45,869 nucleotides of DNA from a virus, in the IMG/VR virus record IMGVR_UViG_3300044699_000094, positions 1 to 45,869 of that record; one strand, written 5' to 3'. The translations under genes and the position numbers were made by a program. The notes below the pieces were generated by a model. The model was given only the letters and a program-made list of their open reading frames with translations. It did not search any database and was not told the origin of the DNA. Below are positions 40,295-45,869 of this stretch, in pieces. Each line of letters opens with the position of its first letter. Position 1 is the stretch's first letter.

Positions 40295-41498
40295 CCTGGC
40301 GATGCTCGACGAGTTCCCCGAGGGGAAGCTCGACTTCCGCCGGGCGAACGGGGCACCGATGGTCTCCAACCCGGCGGACCCGGAGAAGTGGCTGCGCTAC
40401 AGCCGCCCGTCGGGGTACGCCAAGTGCCTCGACGACGAGCAGGCCTTGATCACCTGGAAGATCTGGAAGGCGATGCAGGGGGTGGCTCGCTCACCGGCGT
40501 TGCAGACCCAGATCTCGGCCACCAAGGAGGAAGACAAGGAGTCGCAGAAGGCACTGCGCGACGCCGCCTTGGACAAGGGCACGGCCAACGAGAAGGCCGA
40601 CATGGGCACCGGGCTGCACGCCATGACCGCCCGCGCCGAAGACAGCAGCGACGTCGACTTCGACCCACCGGAGCAGTACCGCCCCGATCTCGACGCCTAC
40701 GTCGACTGCCTGGCGACCTACGGGCTGGTCAGCGAGATGGTCGAAGTGCCGATGGTCAACGACGACTTCCGTGCCGCGGGGACCGCCGACCGCATCTACC
40801 GCCTGACGCTGCCGCTGCAGACCCCCGACGGGACCGTGCTGGAACCGGGGGACCTGGTGCTCGGGGACTTGAAGACCGGGCAGAAGCTGGACTTCTCCCT
40901 GCCCGGCTACTGCGTGCAGATGGCCCTCTACGCCACCGGCGTGCTCTACGACCTGACCACCCAGATGCGCCTGTCGACCCCACCGATCAATCAGAACTGG
41001 ACGCTGCTCGTCCACCTGCCGTTCGGTTCGGGGCGCTGCACGCTGCTGTGGGTGCCGATCGCCACCGGGCTGATGGGTGCCGCCCACGCCTTCGACGTGA
41101 AGGAATGGCGGCGGGAGTGGAAGAAGGGTTCGGAGGGCTACGACGCCATCGAGGTCCCGCTGCCCGTCGAAGCCAACGACGACTCGTGGGCCGATGGTGT
41201 CGAGGAACCGGAGCACCTGGTCGACACGATCGTCGAGATGACTCTCTTCGCTCTCCGCCGAGTGAAGGCGATCAGCGACGTACCCGAAGCCAAGGCGTGG
41301 CTGATCATGAACTGGCCAGAGGGCCTGCGCACCCCCAAGCAGGGCTACACAGATCCGACCGACCTGGTCCGCTGCCTGAACTTGCTCGACGAATGCGAGA
41401 AGCGTTTCTCGCTGCCATTCATTCGTGACCCCCGGACTCAGGACGGGGTCCATAGTTCCACGATCAACCGCTCGAACATGCGGTTGCTGGTGGATTGA
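40281..41498 (+). CDS. RecB/Cas4-like PD-(D/E)xK exonuclease, 405 aa
   Basis: GTGLHAM (His113), AAGTADRIY (Asp170), VLGDLKTGQ (Asp196, Lys198) and YCVQMALYA (Gln213) are the ordered motifs of the RecB/Cas4 nuclease superfamily. The N-terminus (EFPEGKLDFRRANG) and C-terminal 150 residues are less conserved. It would degrade one DNA strand to give 3' tails for annealing, next to SSB and a resolvase. It is intact, with the stop followed by a short A-rich leader to SSB. Confidence 0.85.
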   Translation: MEEIDLAMLDEFPEGKLDFRRANGAPMVSNPADPEKWLRYSRPSGYAKCLDDEQALITWKIWKAMQGVARSPALQTQISATKEEDKESQKALRDAALDKGTANEKADMGTGLHAMTARAEDSSDVDFDPPEQYRPDLDAYVDCLATYGLVSEMVEVPMVNDDFRAAGTADRIYRLTLPLQTPDGTVLEPGDLVLGDLKTGQKLDFSLPGYCVQMALYATGVLYDLTTQMRLSTPPINQNWTLLVHLPFGSGRCTLLWVPIATGLMGAAHAFDVKEWRREWKKGSEGYDAIEVPLPVEANDDSWADGVEEPEHLVDTIVEMTLFALRRVKAISDVPEAKAWLIMNWPEGLRTPKQGYTDPTDLVRCLNLLDECEKRFSLPFIRDPRTQDGVHSSTINRSNMRLLVD

Positions 41499-41528
41499 CA
41501 ACCACAAACCAAGAGACAAAGGATTCCA

Positions 41529-42005
41529 ATGGACAACGATGTGAACGACTTCCTCTTCGGAGGGGGTGTCAAGGCTGCCAAGTTCGAGAACCTCGGGGAC
41601 TACGTCGAGGGCACGGTGGTCGACGCCAAGATCAGCCAGCAGACGGCGATGGAGGACAACGCTCCGCTGTTCTGGCCGGACGGCAAACCGCGCATGCAGC
41701 TGGTCGTCACCCTGCAAACCGACGCCCACGACGACGAGGAGGACAACGGCGAGCGCCGGGTATTCGCCAAAGGTGGCCGCTACGAGGTCGCCTCCGGCAA
41801 GGGGCAGTCGATGAAGGACGCCATCGCGGATGCGGTGCGCCGCAGCGGGGCGAAGTCGTTGGAGTCGGGCGGCAAGTTGAAGCTCGGCTACACCGGCGAA
41901 GGGAAGAAGACGAACCGCGGCTACTCGGCCCCGAAGCTGTTCACCGCGGCCTACTCGGTGCCGGTCGCCGCCGTGGCGGTAGCCGACCTGTTCGATGACG
42001 ACTGA
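41529..42005 (+). CDS. Single-stranded DNA-binding protein, OB fold, 158 aa
   Basis: ATG 41,529 follows CAAAGGATTCC. An OB-like pattern is present (GDYVEGTVVDAKISQQTAM, MQLVVTLQTDAHDD, RRVFAKGGRYEV). GKLKLGYTGEGKKTNRGYS and an acidic C-terminus (VADLFDDD) follow, which in SSBs recruits partner proteins. It works with the exonuclease, resolvase and PrimPol-helicase around it. Confidence 0.8.
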   Translation: MDNDVNDFLFGGGVKAAKFENLGDYVEGTVVDAKISQQTAMEDNAPLFWPDGKPRMQLVVTLQTDAHDDEEDNGERRVFAKGGRYEVASGKGQSMKDAIADAVRRSGAKSLESGGKLKLGYTGEGKKTNRGYSAPKLFTAAYSVPVAAVAVADLFDDD

Positions 42006-42216
42006 GCGTCATCCGACTTGGGTTCTGGCGGAGGATGACGAGTCGGTCGTCATCCTCCCCGCCAGAACCTGGGACGCGATGAACACCGCAGCCCGCCAGC
42101 ATGGAGGCATCCCCTACGTCGATGAGACGTGGGCCCGCCGTGGTTTGCAGAACCTGCTGGTGTGGTCGGATGACCACGAAGGCAGGTACATCGTCCTGGT
42201 CAGAGGGGAGTCATGA
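41995..42216 (+). CDS. Hypothetical protein, 73 aa
   Basis: Starts MTTERHPTWVLAEDDESVV inside the SSB stop. It continues ILPARTWDAMNTAARQHGG and GLQNLLVWSDDHEGRYIVL. It is a small alpha/beta protein. No family is recognised. A GAGGGGAG site within its 3' end serves the next gene. Confidence 0.7.
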   Translation: MTTERHPTWVLAEDDESVVILPARTWDAMNTAARQHGGIPYVDETWARRGLQNLLVWSDDHEGRYIVLVRGES

Positions 42217-42219
42217 CTG

Positions 42220-42824
42220 ATGGTCGAGATCCGCCGCCTGCGGCAGTTGAACACGCCATTCGTGATCTCCATGCCGCGCAAAACGGATCTCCCCGCCCCT
42301 CGCCGTCCGTCTGCGATCAAAGTGACGGTTCGCCGTCTGATTGATTTCCCGGCTCCGACGCCACAGCCGACTCCTTGTCGGCTGTGGCAGGGGGCAGCGA
42401 CCCGCGATGGTTACGGCCAGCGCAAGGTCTGGGAGGGCGAATGGAAGACCGTTTCGATGCATCGTTGGGCAATGTCGCAGTCTCTCGGGCGTCCATTGTC
42501 TCATCATGAAGTAGTCATGCATCTGTGCGACAACCGCTTCTGTTACCGCATTGATCATCTGCAGGTCGGTTCATTGTTGGACAACAACGCCGACATGTTC
42601 GCCAAGGGGCGCAACGTGCTGCCTCCGCTGACGTCGATGCCGGGGTCCGCCCATCCGGGGCGAAGCTGACCGAGCGGGCGGTACAGGCGATCCGCTGGCG
42701 GGTGCTGTGCGGGGAGACGGCAGCACAGGTGGCCCCCGATTTCGAGATCTCGGAGACCACGGTGCGAGCGATCTGCCGTGGTGACCGGTGGGGCCATCTG
42801 CCTCCGCCGACCGAAGCGCCCTGA
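42220..42824 (+). CDS. HNH endonuclease with C-terminal HTH, one frameshift
   Basis: The central part reads CRLWQGAATRDGYGQRKVW, then MHRWAMSQSLGRPLS, HEVVMHLCDNRFCYRIDHL and QVGSLLDNNADMFAKGR. C...W...G, HRW and the C-x4-C-x4-H-L box are the HNH_3-type metal-binding fold of free-standing homing endonucleases. A lost or gained G in GGGG at 42,657-42,660 then joins AKLTERAVQAIRWRVLCGE and FEISETTVRAICRG, a helix-turn-helix that would read DNA, ending GHLPPPTEAP. The start is uncertain (ATG 42,220, ATG 42,274 or GTG 42,322). An overlapping 43-codon frame from ATG 42,213 is an alternative small gene. Confidence 0.75.
42361..42387 (+). terminator. Perfect hairpin within the HNH frame
   Basis: CCACAGCCGAC and GTCGGCTGTGG form an 11-bp perfect stem with a TCCTT loop. 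It lies within coding sequence just before the HNH core. It could attenuate readthrough from the SSB operon into the HNH gene, or be chance. There is no U run. Confidence 0.4.
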
Positions 42825-42857
42825 GGCTCGCCGGTCGAGGCCTCGACCGGCGAGCCT
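42824..42857 (+). terminator. 34-bp perfect palindrome after the HNH gene
   Basis: AGGCTCGCCGGTCGAGG and its exact complement, beginning in the HNH stop codon. It is a strong terminator-type hairpin without a U run. It could also act as a DNA site. Confidence 0.7.
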
Positions 42858-42900
42858 ACTCAGTTGATGCCCCAAAAGTCAAACAGGAAAGGATCTGGAC

Positions 42901-43191
42901 ATGGAAGATCTGCAAACGCAGCTGTCGATGGGCTTCGACAGCGTCCCCGATGTGTCGTTGCTGCGCGTCGAACAGCCCCCCGGGTTGCCGCTGGTGCCCC
43001 GCCCGCACCCGACGTGGGTGCTGCTGGCCAACAAGAAGGGCCCGATCGGGTTCCACCACCTGCTGTACACAGCGCCGTACGGCCTCCACGTAGCGCTGTG
43101 CGGGGCGAAAGGCCGTCGGGTGTCCGAGGACAGCCCGGAGATCCCGCTGTGCCCGCTGTGCGTCGCTCAGCGCCACGAGGGCCCTCGCTGA
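42901..43191 (+). CDS. Small zinc-knuckle protein, 96 aa
   Basis: ATG 42,901 follows AAAGGATCTGG. It reads MEDLQTQLSMGFDSVPDVS, then HPTWVLLANKKGPIGFHHL and HVALCGAKGRRVSED, ending in CPLCVAQRHEGPR. The last CxxC plus CG pair may bind zinc. It is single-gene between two hairpins, so separately regulated. No family is recognised. Confidence 0.75.
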   Translation: MEDLQTQLSMGFDSVPDVSLLRVEQPPGLPLVPRPHPTWVLLANKKGPIGFHHLLYTAPYGLHVALCGAKGRRVSEDSPEIPLCPLCVAQRHEGPR

Positions 43192-43219
43192 GGGGCGTAA
43201 CGTCAGGACCCCGACACGC

Positions 43220-43252
43220 GAACGAGGGGCCCCGGTCGGAGGCCCCTCGTTC
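43220..43252 (+). terminator. Rho-independent terminator
   Basis: GAACGAGGGGCC pairs with GGCCCCTCGTTC over 12 bp, followed by CTGATG. It separates the zinc-knuckle gene from the PrimPol-helicase gene. Confidence 0.75.
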
Positions 43253-43277
43253 CTGATGCCCTGTGGAAAGGATCATC

Positions 43278-45236
43278 GTGGCTGGACGCCAAGATAGCAG
43301 TGAGTTGCAGCCGCAGACGGCCGCTGAATACGCCATCGCCTACGCCGGGCAGCTGAGATTGCCGGTGGCCCCGATCCCGCCAGGAGAGAAGTTCCCCAAG
43401 GGAATCAACCGCTGGCAGGAGAAAGCGACCAACGACGCCCGCGCCGTGGCTGCTGCCTGGGCCAAGCACCCGGAGTGGGGGGTGTGCATCGTCACCGGCC
43501 CTGTGGCCGGAGTGTTCGTCCTCGACGTCGATCCCCGTCACGGCGGGGACAAGAGCCTGACGGACCTGGTGGCCGAGCATGGCCCGCTGCCGTTCACCTG
43601 GATGACCCAGACCGGGGGCGGGGGCGCGCACTTCTACTTCCGCTACCCGCAGGGGCGCACGATCACCAACGGGGCAGCGACGCAGCTGCCCGCCGGGTTG
43701 GATGTACGCGGCGTCGGTGGGCAGGTGGTCGCCCCTCCGACGATCCACCCCTCGGGCATCGCCTACCGCTGGGCCGACGAGCACTGCCCGCTGGAAGACT
43801 GTCCGCTGGGCGTGGCCCCGGAATGGCTGCTGGACATCCTCGATCCACCGGAACCGCTGGCCACGGTGTCCAGGCTGCCCTCACCGCCCTCCGATTTCCG
43901 TCATGACGAAATGACCCCGGCCGACTGGGTGCGAGCCAACCTGGCCTGGCAGCCCGAGTTGGTCCAGGAAGGCTGGCAGTACCTGGAAACGAAGGGCAGC
44001 CGAGAGTACTGGGTGCGTCCGGGGAAGAACCCCCGCGATGGCAAGAGCGCCTCGCTGCTGTTGCCTGACGGTCCGCTGTACAACTTCTCCCCGGAGGCCC
44101 CGGTCGACGTCGAGCGCGGCCTGTCGTTGTTCGAGTTCATCGCAGAGAGCCGCTTCGGCGGGGACATGGCAGCCTGTGCTCGCCACGTGCGCCTCGACCT
44201 GATGCCACGCCCGACGTCGCCGGTGCTCAGGGTGGAGGAACCGCCGAAGCGTCAGCTGGTAGTGAAGGGCGACGTGTTCCTCTACGACCTGGCGATCGAC
44301 GTCCCGGCGCGCTGGGGCCACGGCTCGGAGATCTTCTGGGCCTCCGGCGAGTCGCTGATCCTCTGCGGGGTGATCGGCTCCGGCAAGACGACCTTGGCTG
44401 GTCAACTCGTCGCCGGGATGTGCGGGCTGAGCCCGAAGCTGCTCGGCCAGCCGATCGCTGAGGCTCGCCGGGTCCTGGTGCTGGCCGCTGACCGTCCCCG
44501 ACAGATCGCTCGGGCGCTGGTCCGTCACTTCCCCGAGGCCGAGCATCGGGCCCTGGTCCACGATCGCCTGGTGATCCATCAGGGCCCGCTGCCGAAGCTG
44601 ATCACGACCGATGACGAGCAGCTGATGCGTCTGGCGCAGGAGTTCGATTGCGACGTGATTGTCGTCGACAGCCTGAAAGACCTGGGTGGCTCGCTGTCCG
44701 ATGAGGCCACCGGGGCGGCGATCAACCGCTCCTTCCAGCTGTGCCTGGCGCAAGGCGTCGACGTGATGGCCTTGCACCACACGCGCAAGGAGTCGAACAG
44801 CGAAGGGGCGAAGAAGGAGAACACCCTGGCTTCGGTGTACGGCTCGAACTGGATCACCGCCGGAGCGGGCTCGGTGCTGATGCTCTACGGCGAACCGGGG
44901 GCCCTCGATCAGAAGTTGATGCACTTGAAATCCCCGATCGACCCGCTCGGCCCCTTCGACGTGATCCATGACAACCACGCCGGGACCACGGAGATCGCCA
45001 AAGGCTGGGACTGCTATGCCTGGCTGGTTCGGCGGGGTCCGATGGGGGCGACGATCGCAGAGGCGACGCAGTCGGAGCACGGTCGCCCGATTACCACCGA
45101 CTCGGTGCGCAAGAAGACCGAACGGAAGCTGGAAGCACTGGTCAACGACGGCCGGGCGCGCAAGGAAGGAAAGGCCTCTCCGGGGGTCGCGGTGCGCTAC
45201 TTCGCGGTGCCGCAGATGGACATCCGCCCCCACTAA
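43278..45236 (+). CDS. Primase-polymerase / RepA-type helicase fusion, 652 aa
   Basis: The start was moved from the upstream GTG (43,263) to GTG 43,278, which has GAAAGG at the right distance. N-terminal PrimPol: VLDVDPRHGG (catalytic Asp83/Asp85), TGGGGAHFYF (113-121) and GLDVRGVGGQVVAPPTIHP (140-158). C-terminal helicase: CGVIGSGKTTLAG (Walker A, 363-374) and CDVIVVDSLKDL (Walker B, 458-469), then MALHHTRKES. The last about 60 residues are a winged-helix-like end (ATIAEATQSEHGRPITTDS). It primes and unwinds DNA. With no phage DNA polymerase seen, the host polymerase presumably copies. A candidate origin follows at once. Confidence 0.9.
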   Translation: MAGRQDSSELQPQTAAEYAIAYAGQLRLPVAPIPPGEKFPKGINRWQEKATNDARAVAAAWAKHPEWGVCIVTGPVAGVFVLDVDPRHGGDKSLTDLVAEHGPLPFTWMTQTGGGGAHFYFRYPQGRTITNGAATQLPAGLDVRGVGGQVVAPPTIHPSGIAYRWADEHCPLEDCPLGVAPEWLLDILDPPEPLATVSRLPSPPSDFRHDEMTPADWVRANLAWQPELVQEGWQYLETKGSREYWVRPGKNPRDGKSASLLLPDGPLYNFSPEAPVDVERGLSLFEFIAESRFGGDMAACARHVRLDLMPRPTSPVLRVEEPPKRQLVVKGDVFLYDLAIDVPARWGHGSEIFWASGESLILCGVIGSGKTTLAGQLVAGMCGLSPKLLGQPIAEARRVLVLAADRPRQIARALVRHFPEAEHRALVHDRLVIHQGPLPKLITTDDEQLMRLAQEFDCDVIVVDSLKDLGGSLSDEATGAAINRSFQLCLAQGVDVMALHHTRKESNSEGAKKENTLASVYGSNWITAGAGSVLMLYGEPGALDQKLMHLKSPIDPLGPFDVIHDNHAGTTEIAKGWDCYAWLVRRGPMGATIAEATQSEHGRPITTDSVRKKTERKLEALVNDGRARKEGKASPGVAVRYFAVPQMDIRPH

Positions 45237-45250
45237 GAAAGGGGGCGGAT

Positions 45251-45398
45251 TTGTCCACGTTGGTTGTCAGCGATGTCCACGTCGTTGTCCGCGTTCTGAC
45301 CAGGGGTTATGTAAGATTTGTCCGCGTTGTCCGTGCCTTGTCCACGTTGACGTGGACAAGGCCGTGTCCGCGTTCTGACCAGGGCGTTTGTCCACGTA
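45251..45398. other. Candidate replication origin: iterons of TTGTCCRCGTT
   Basis: At least nine units of the type TTGTCC(A/G)CGTT lie in 148 bases: 45,251, 45,273, 45,285, 45,318, 45,327, 45,338, an inverted one at 45,349, 45,364 and 45,388. TTGTCCACG differs from the actinobacterial DnaA box TTGTCCACA at one base. Two units form an inverted pair (CCTTGTCCACGT-TG-ACGTGGACAAGG, 45,336-45,361). TGTCCGCGTTCTGACCAGGG is repeated exactly at 45,286-45,305 and 45,365-45,384. It lies directly after the PrimPol-helicase gene. An origin or autoregulatory operator is likely. Confidence 0.75.
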
Positions 45399-45421
45399 AC
45401 AAATTGTCTCAAAGGAGCATC

Positions 45422-45661
45422 ATGGAGCCCCCTGTCCCCGCCTCGCAGGAGGTGGCCCGGCACGCCATCGGTCAGCGAATGCGTACCCACGATCCCGCCT
45501 GTCCCGGCCCGAAGTACGCCGAGCGCTACTGCCCCTGTGGTCGGACCATGTTCTCCTACTGCCCTGCCTGTGAAGACATGTACTTCGTCGGGGTGCAAGA
45601 CGGCGAAAAGTGCGAGCACTACGCCGAGATCGCCCAATATCCGGAGCAGGGCTACCTGTAG
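45422..45661 (+). CDS. Zinc-ribbon protein, 79 aa
   Basis: ATG 45,422 follows a perfect AAAGGAG. It reads MEPPVPASQEVARHAIGQR, DPACPGPKYAERYCPCGRT and FSYCPACEDMYFVGVQDGE. C-P-C and C-x2-C plus other Cys residues form one or two zinc ribbons. It lies just after the iteron block and before the SOS box, so it may be the first protein controlled by the origin region. No family is recognised. Confidence 0.75.
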   Translation: MEPPVPASQEVARHAIGQRMRTHDPACPGPKYAERYCPCGRTMFSYCPACEDMYFVGVQDGEKCEHYAEIAQYPEQGYL

Positions 45662-45680
45662 AAGCGAAAATCCTCTTAAC

Positions 45681-45725
45681 TCGAACGTATGTTCGCTTTG
45701 ACATCGGGAAAACCCTCAAAAAAAT
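45681..45725 (+). promoter_or_regulatory. LexA/SOS-type box overlapping a promoter
   Basis: TCGAACGTATGTTCGC (45,681-45,696) matches the Gram-positive/actinobacterial SOS-box consensus CGAACnnnnGTTCG perfectly, and 15 of 16 bases of the TCGAACnnnnGTTCGA form. One base further lies TTGACA (45,698-45,703), 16 bases, then AAAAAT (45,720-45,725). LexA bound here would cover the -35. The promoter would read rightward through the junction into the left early operon. Confidence 0.65.
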
Positions 45726-45759
45726 CGCTCTGCGCTCGACTCCCCTTTACGTCTTATGG

Positions 45760-45780
45760 GTGGGGGCCGGAGGCCCCCAC
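45760..45780 (+). terminator. Strong hairpin between two promoters
   Basis: GTGGGGGCC and GGCCCCCAC form a perfect 9-bp stem with a GGA loop. A degraded form opens the contig at 1-14. It lies between the SOS-type promoter and the extended -10 promoter and could be an attenuator. There is no U run. Confidence 0.6.
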
Positions 45781-45869
45781 CTCCGGGTACCAGGGGCGAT
45801 GTTGTGGTACAATGGTGTCAGTGAGTCGAGCGACTCGCTGCGCTGGCGACACGTGTCGCCAGGCCGAAC
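45763..45869. repeat. Terminal redundancy, right copy
   Basis: Corresponds to bases 1-107, including the extended -10 (45,805-45,813) and palindrome copy 1 (45,843-45,862). It differs from the left copy by a few single- and double-base indels. The left copy reads straight into the first gene, so the genome is contiguous across the junction. Confidence 0.85.

Noticed and set aside
1-45869. CRISPR arrays, integrase and attachment sites
   Set aside because: No regularly spaced repeats, no tyrosine or serine integrase motifs and no tRNA-derived att site were seen. The iterons at 45.25-45.40 kb are not spaced like CRISPR repeats.

Overview
The window looks like the essentially complete genome of a tailed, podovirus-like phage of a high-GC actinobacterium, drawn as a linear contig whose two ends overlap. 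About 107 bases at the start recur at the end, so the molecule is either circularly permuted and over-assembled or has a short direct terminal repeat. The actinobacterial host is inferred from the base composition, from DnaA-box-like repeats of the type TTGTCCACG, from a LexA/SOS-box match of the type CGAACnnnnGTTCG, and from an endolysin of the actinophage amidase type. I see no integrase, excisionase or repressor of a recognised family, so a virulent life style is the simplest reading.

Two divergent arms start at a 110-base promoter region near 39,345-39,454. The leftward arm (minus strand, about 39.3 kb down to 11.0 kb) is late. It runs terminase small subunit, collagen-like and paralogous tail fibre genes, a LamG-like virion protein, terminase large subunit, two small virion proteins, portal, scaffold, major capsid protein with a hairpin after it, head-tail adaptor, tail nozzle beta-propeller, His-rich tail collar protein, three low-complexity virion proteins, a 2276-residue internal/ejected protein, and a lysis cassette (amidase endolysin, membrane protein, holin). 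The rightward arm (plus strand, 39.45 kb to the end and on through the junction to 10.8 kb) is early/replicative. It runs ribbon-helix-helix protein, RuvC-like resolvase, RecB/Cas4-like exonuclease, ssDNA-binding protein, HNH endonuclease, PrimPol-helicase, an iteron-rich candidate origin, a zinc-ribbon protein, then a leftmost set of mostly unknown small genes, an AAA+ ATPase and a secreted muramidase-like protein. The two arms converge at a terminator and two tiny membrane ORFs near 10.83-11.05 kb.

The most distinctive feature is a dispersed 20-bp perfect palindrome, CTGGCGACACGTGTCGCCAG, with 13 distinct copies. Most sit at transcription-unit boundaries in the early arm just upstream of ribosome-binding sites. 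One lies in the divergent promoter next to the RHH gene. Five lie inside reading frames, and the four clear ones (the two early ones included) use the same reading frame (LATRVA). I propose it is an operator or an RNA processing/stem-loop element for a phage-wide regulatory network.

Two cautions apply. First, reading frames in about 0.1-7.3 kb, 8.9-13.2 kb, 29.6-31.9 kb and at scattered points elsewhere are broken by single-base indels, often in homopolymers. The two copies of the terminal overlap also differ from each other by indels, so most of this is sequencing error rather than gene decay. Second, about 34.45-36.34 kb is a block of extreme, strand-skewed, low-complexity sequence with long G runs that interrupts a tail gene, and it is probably an artefact.
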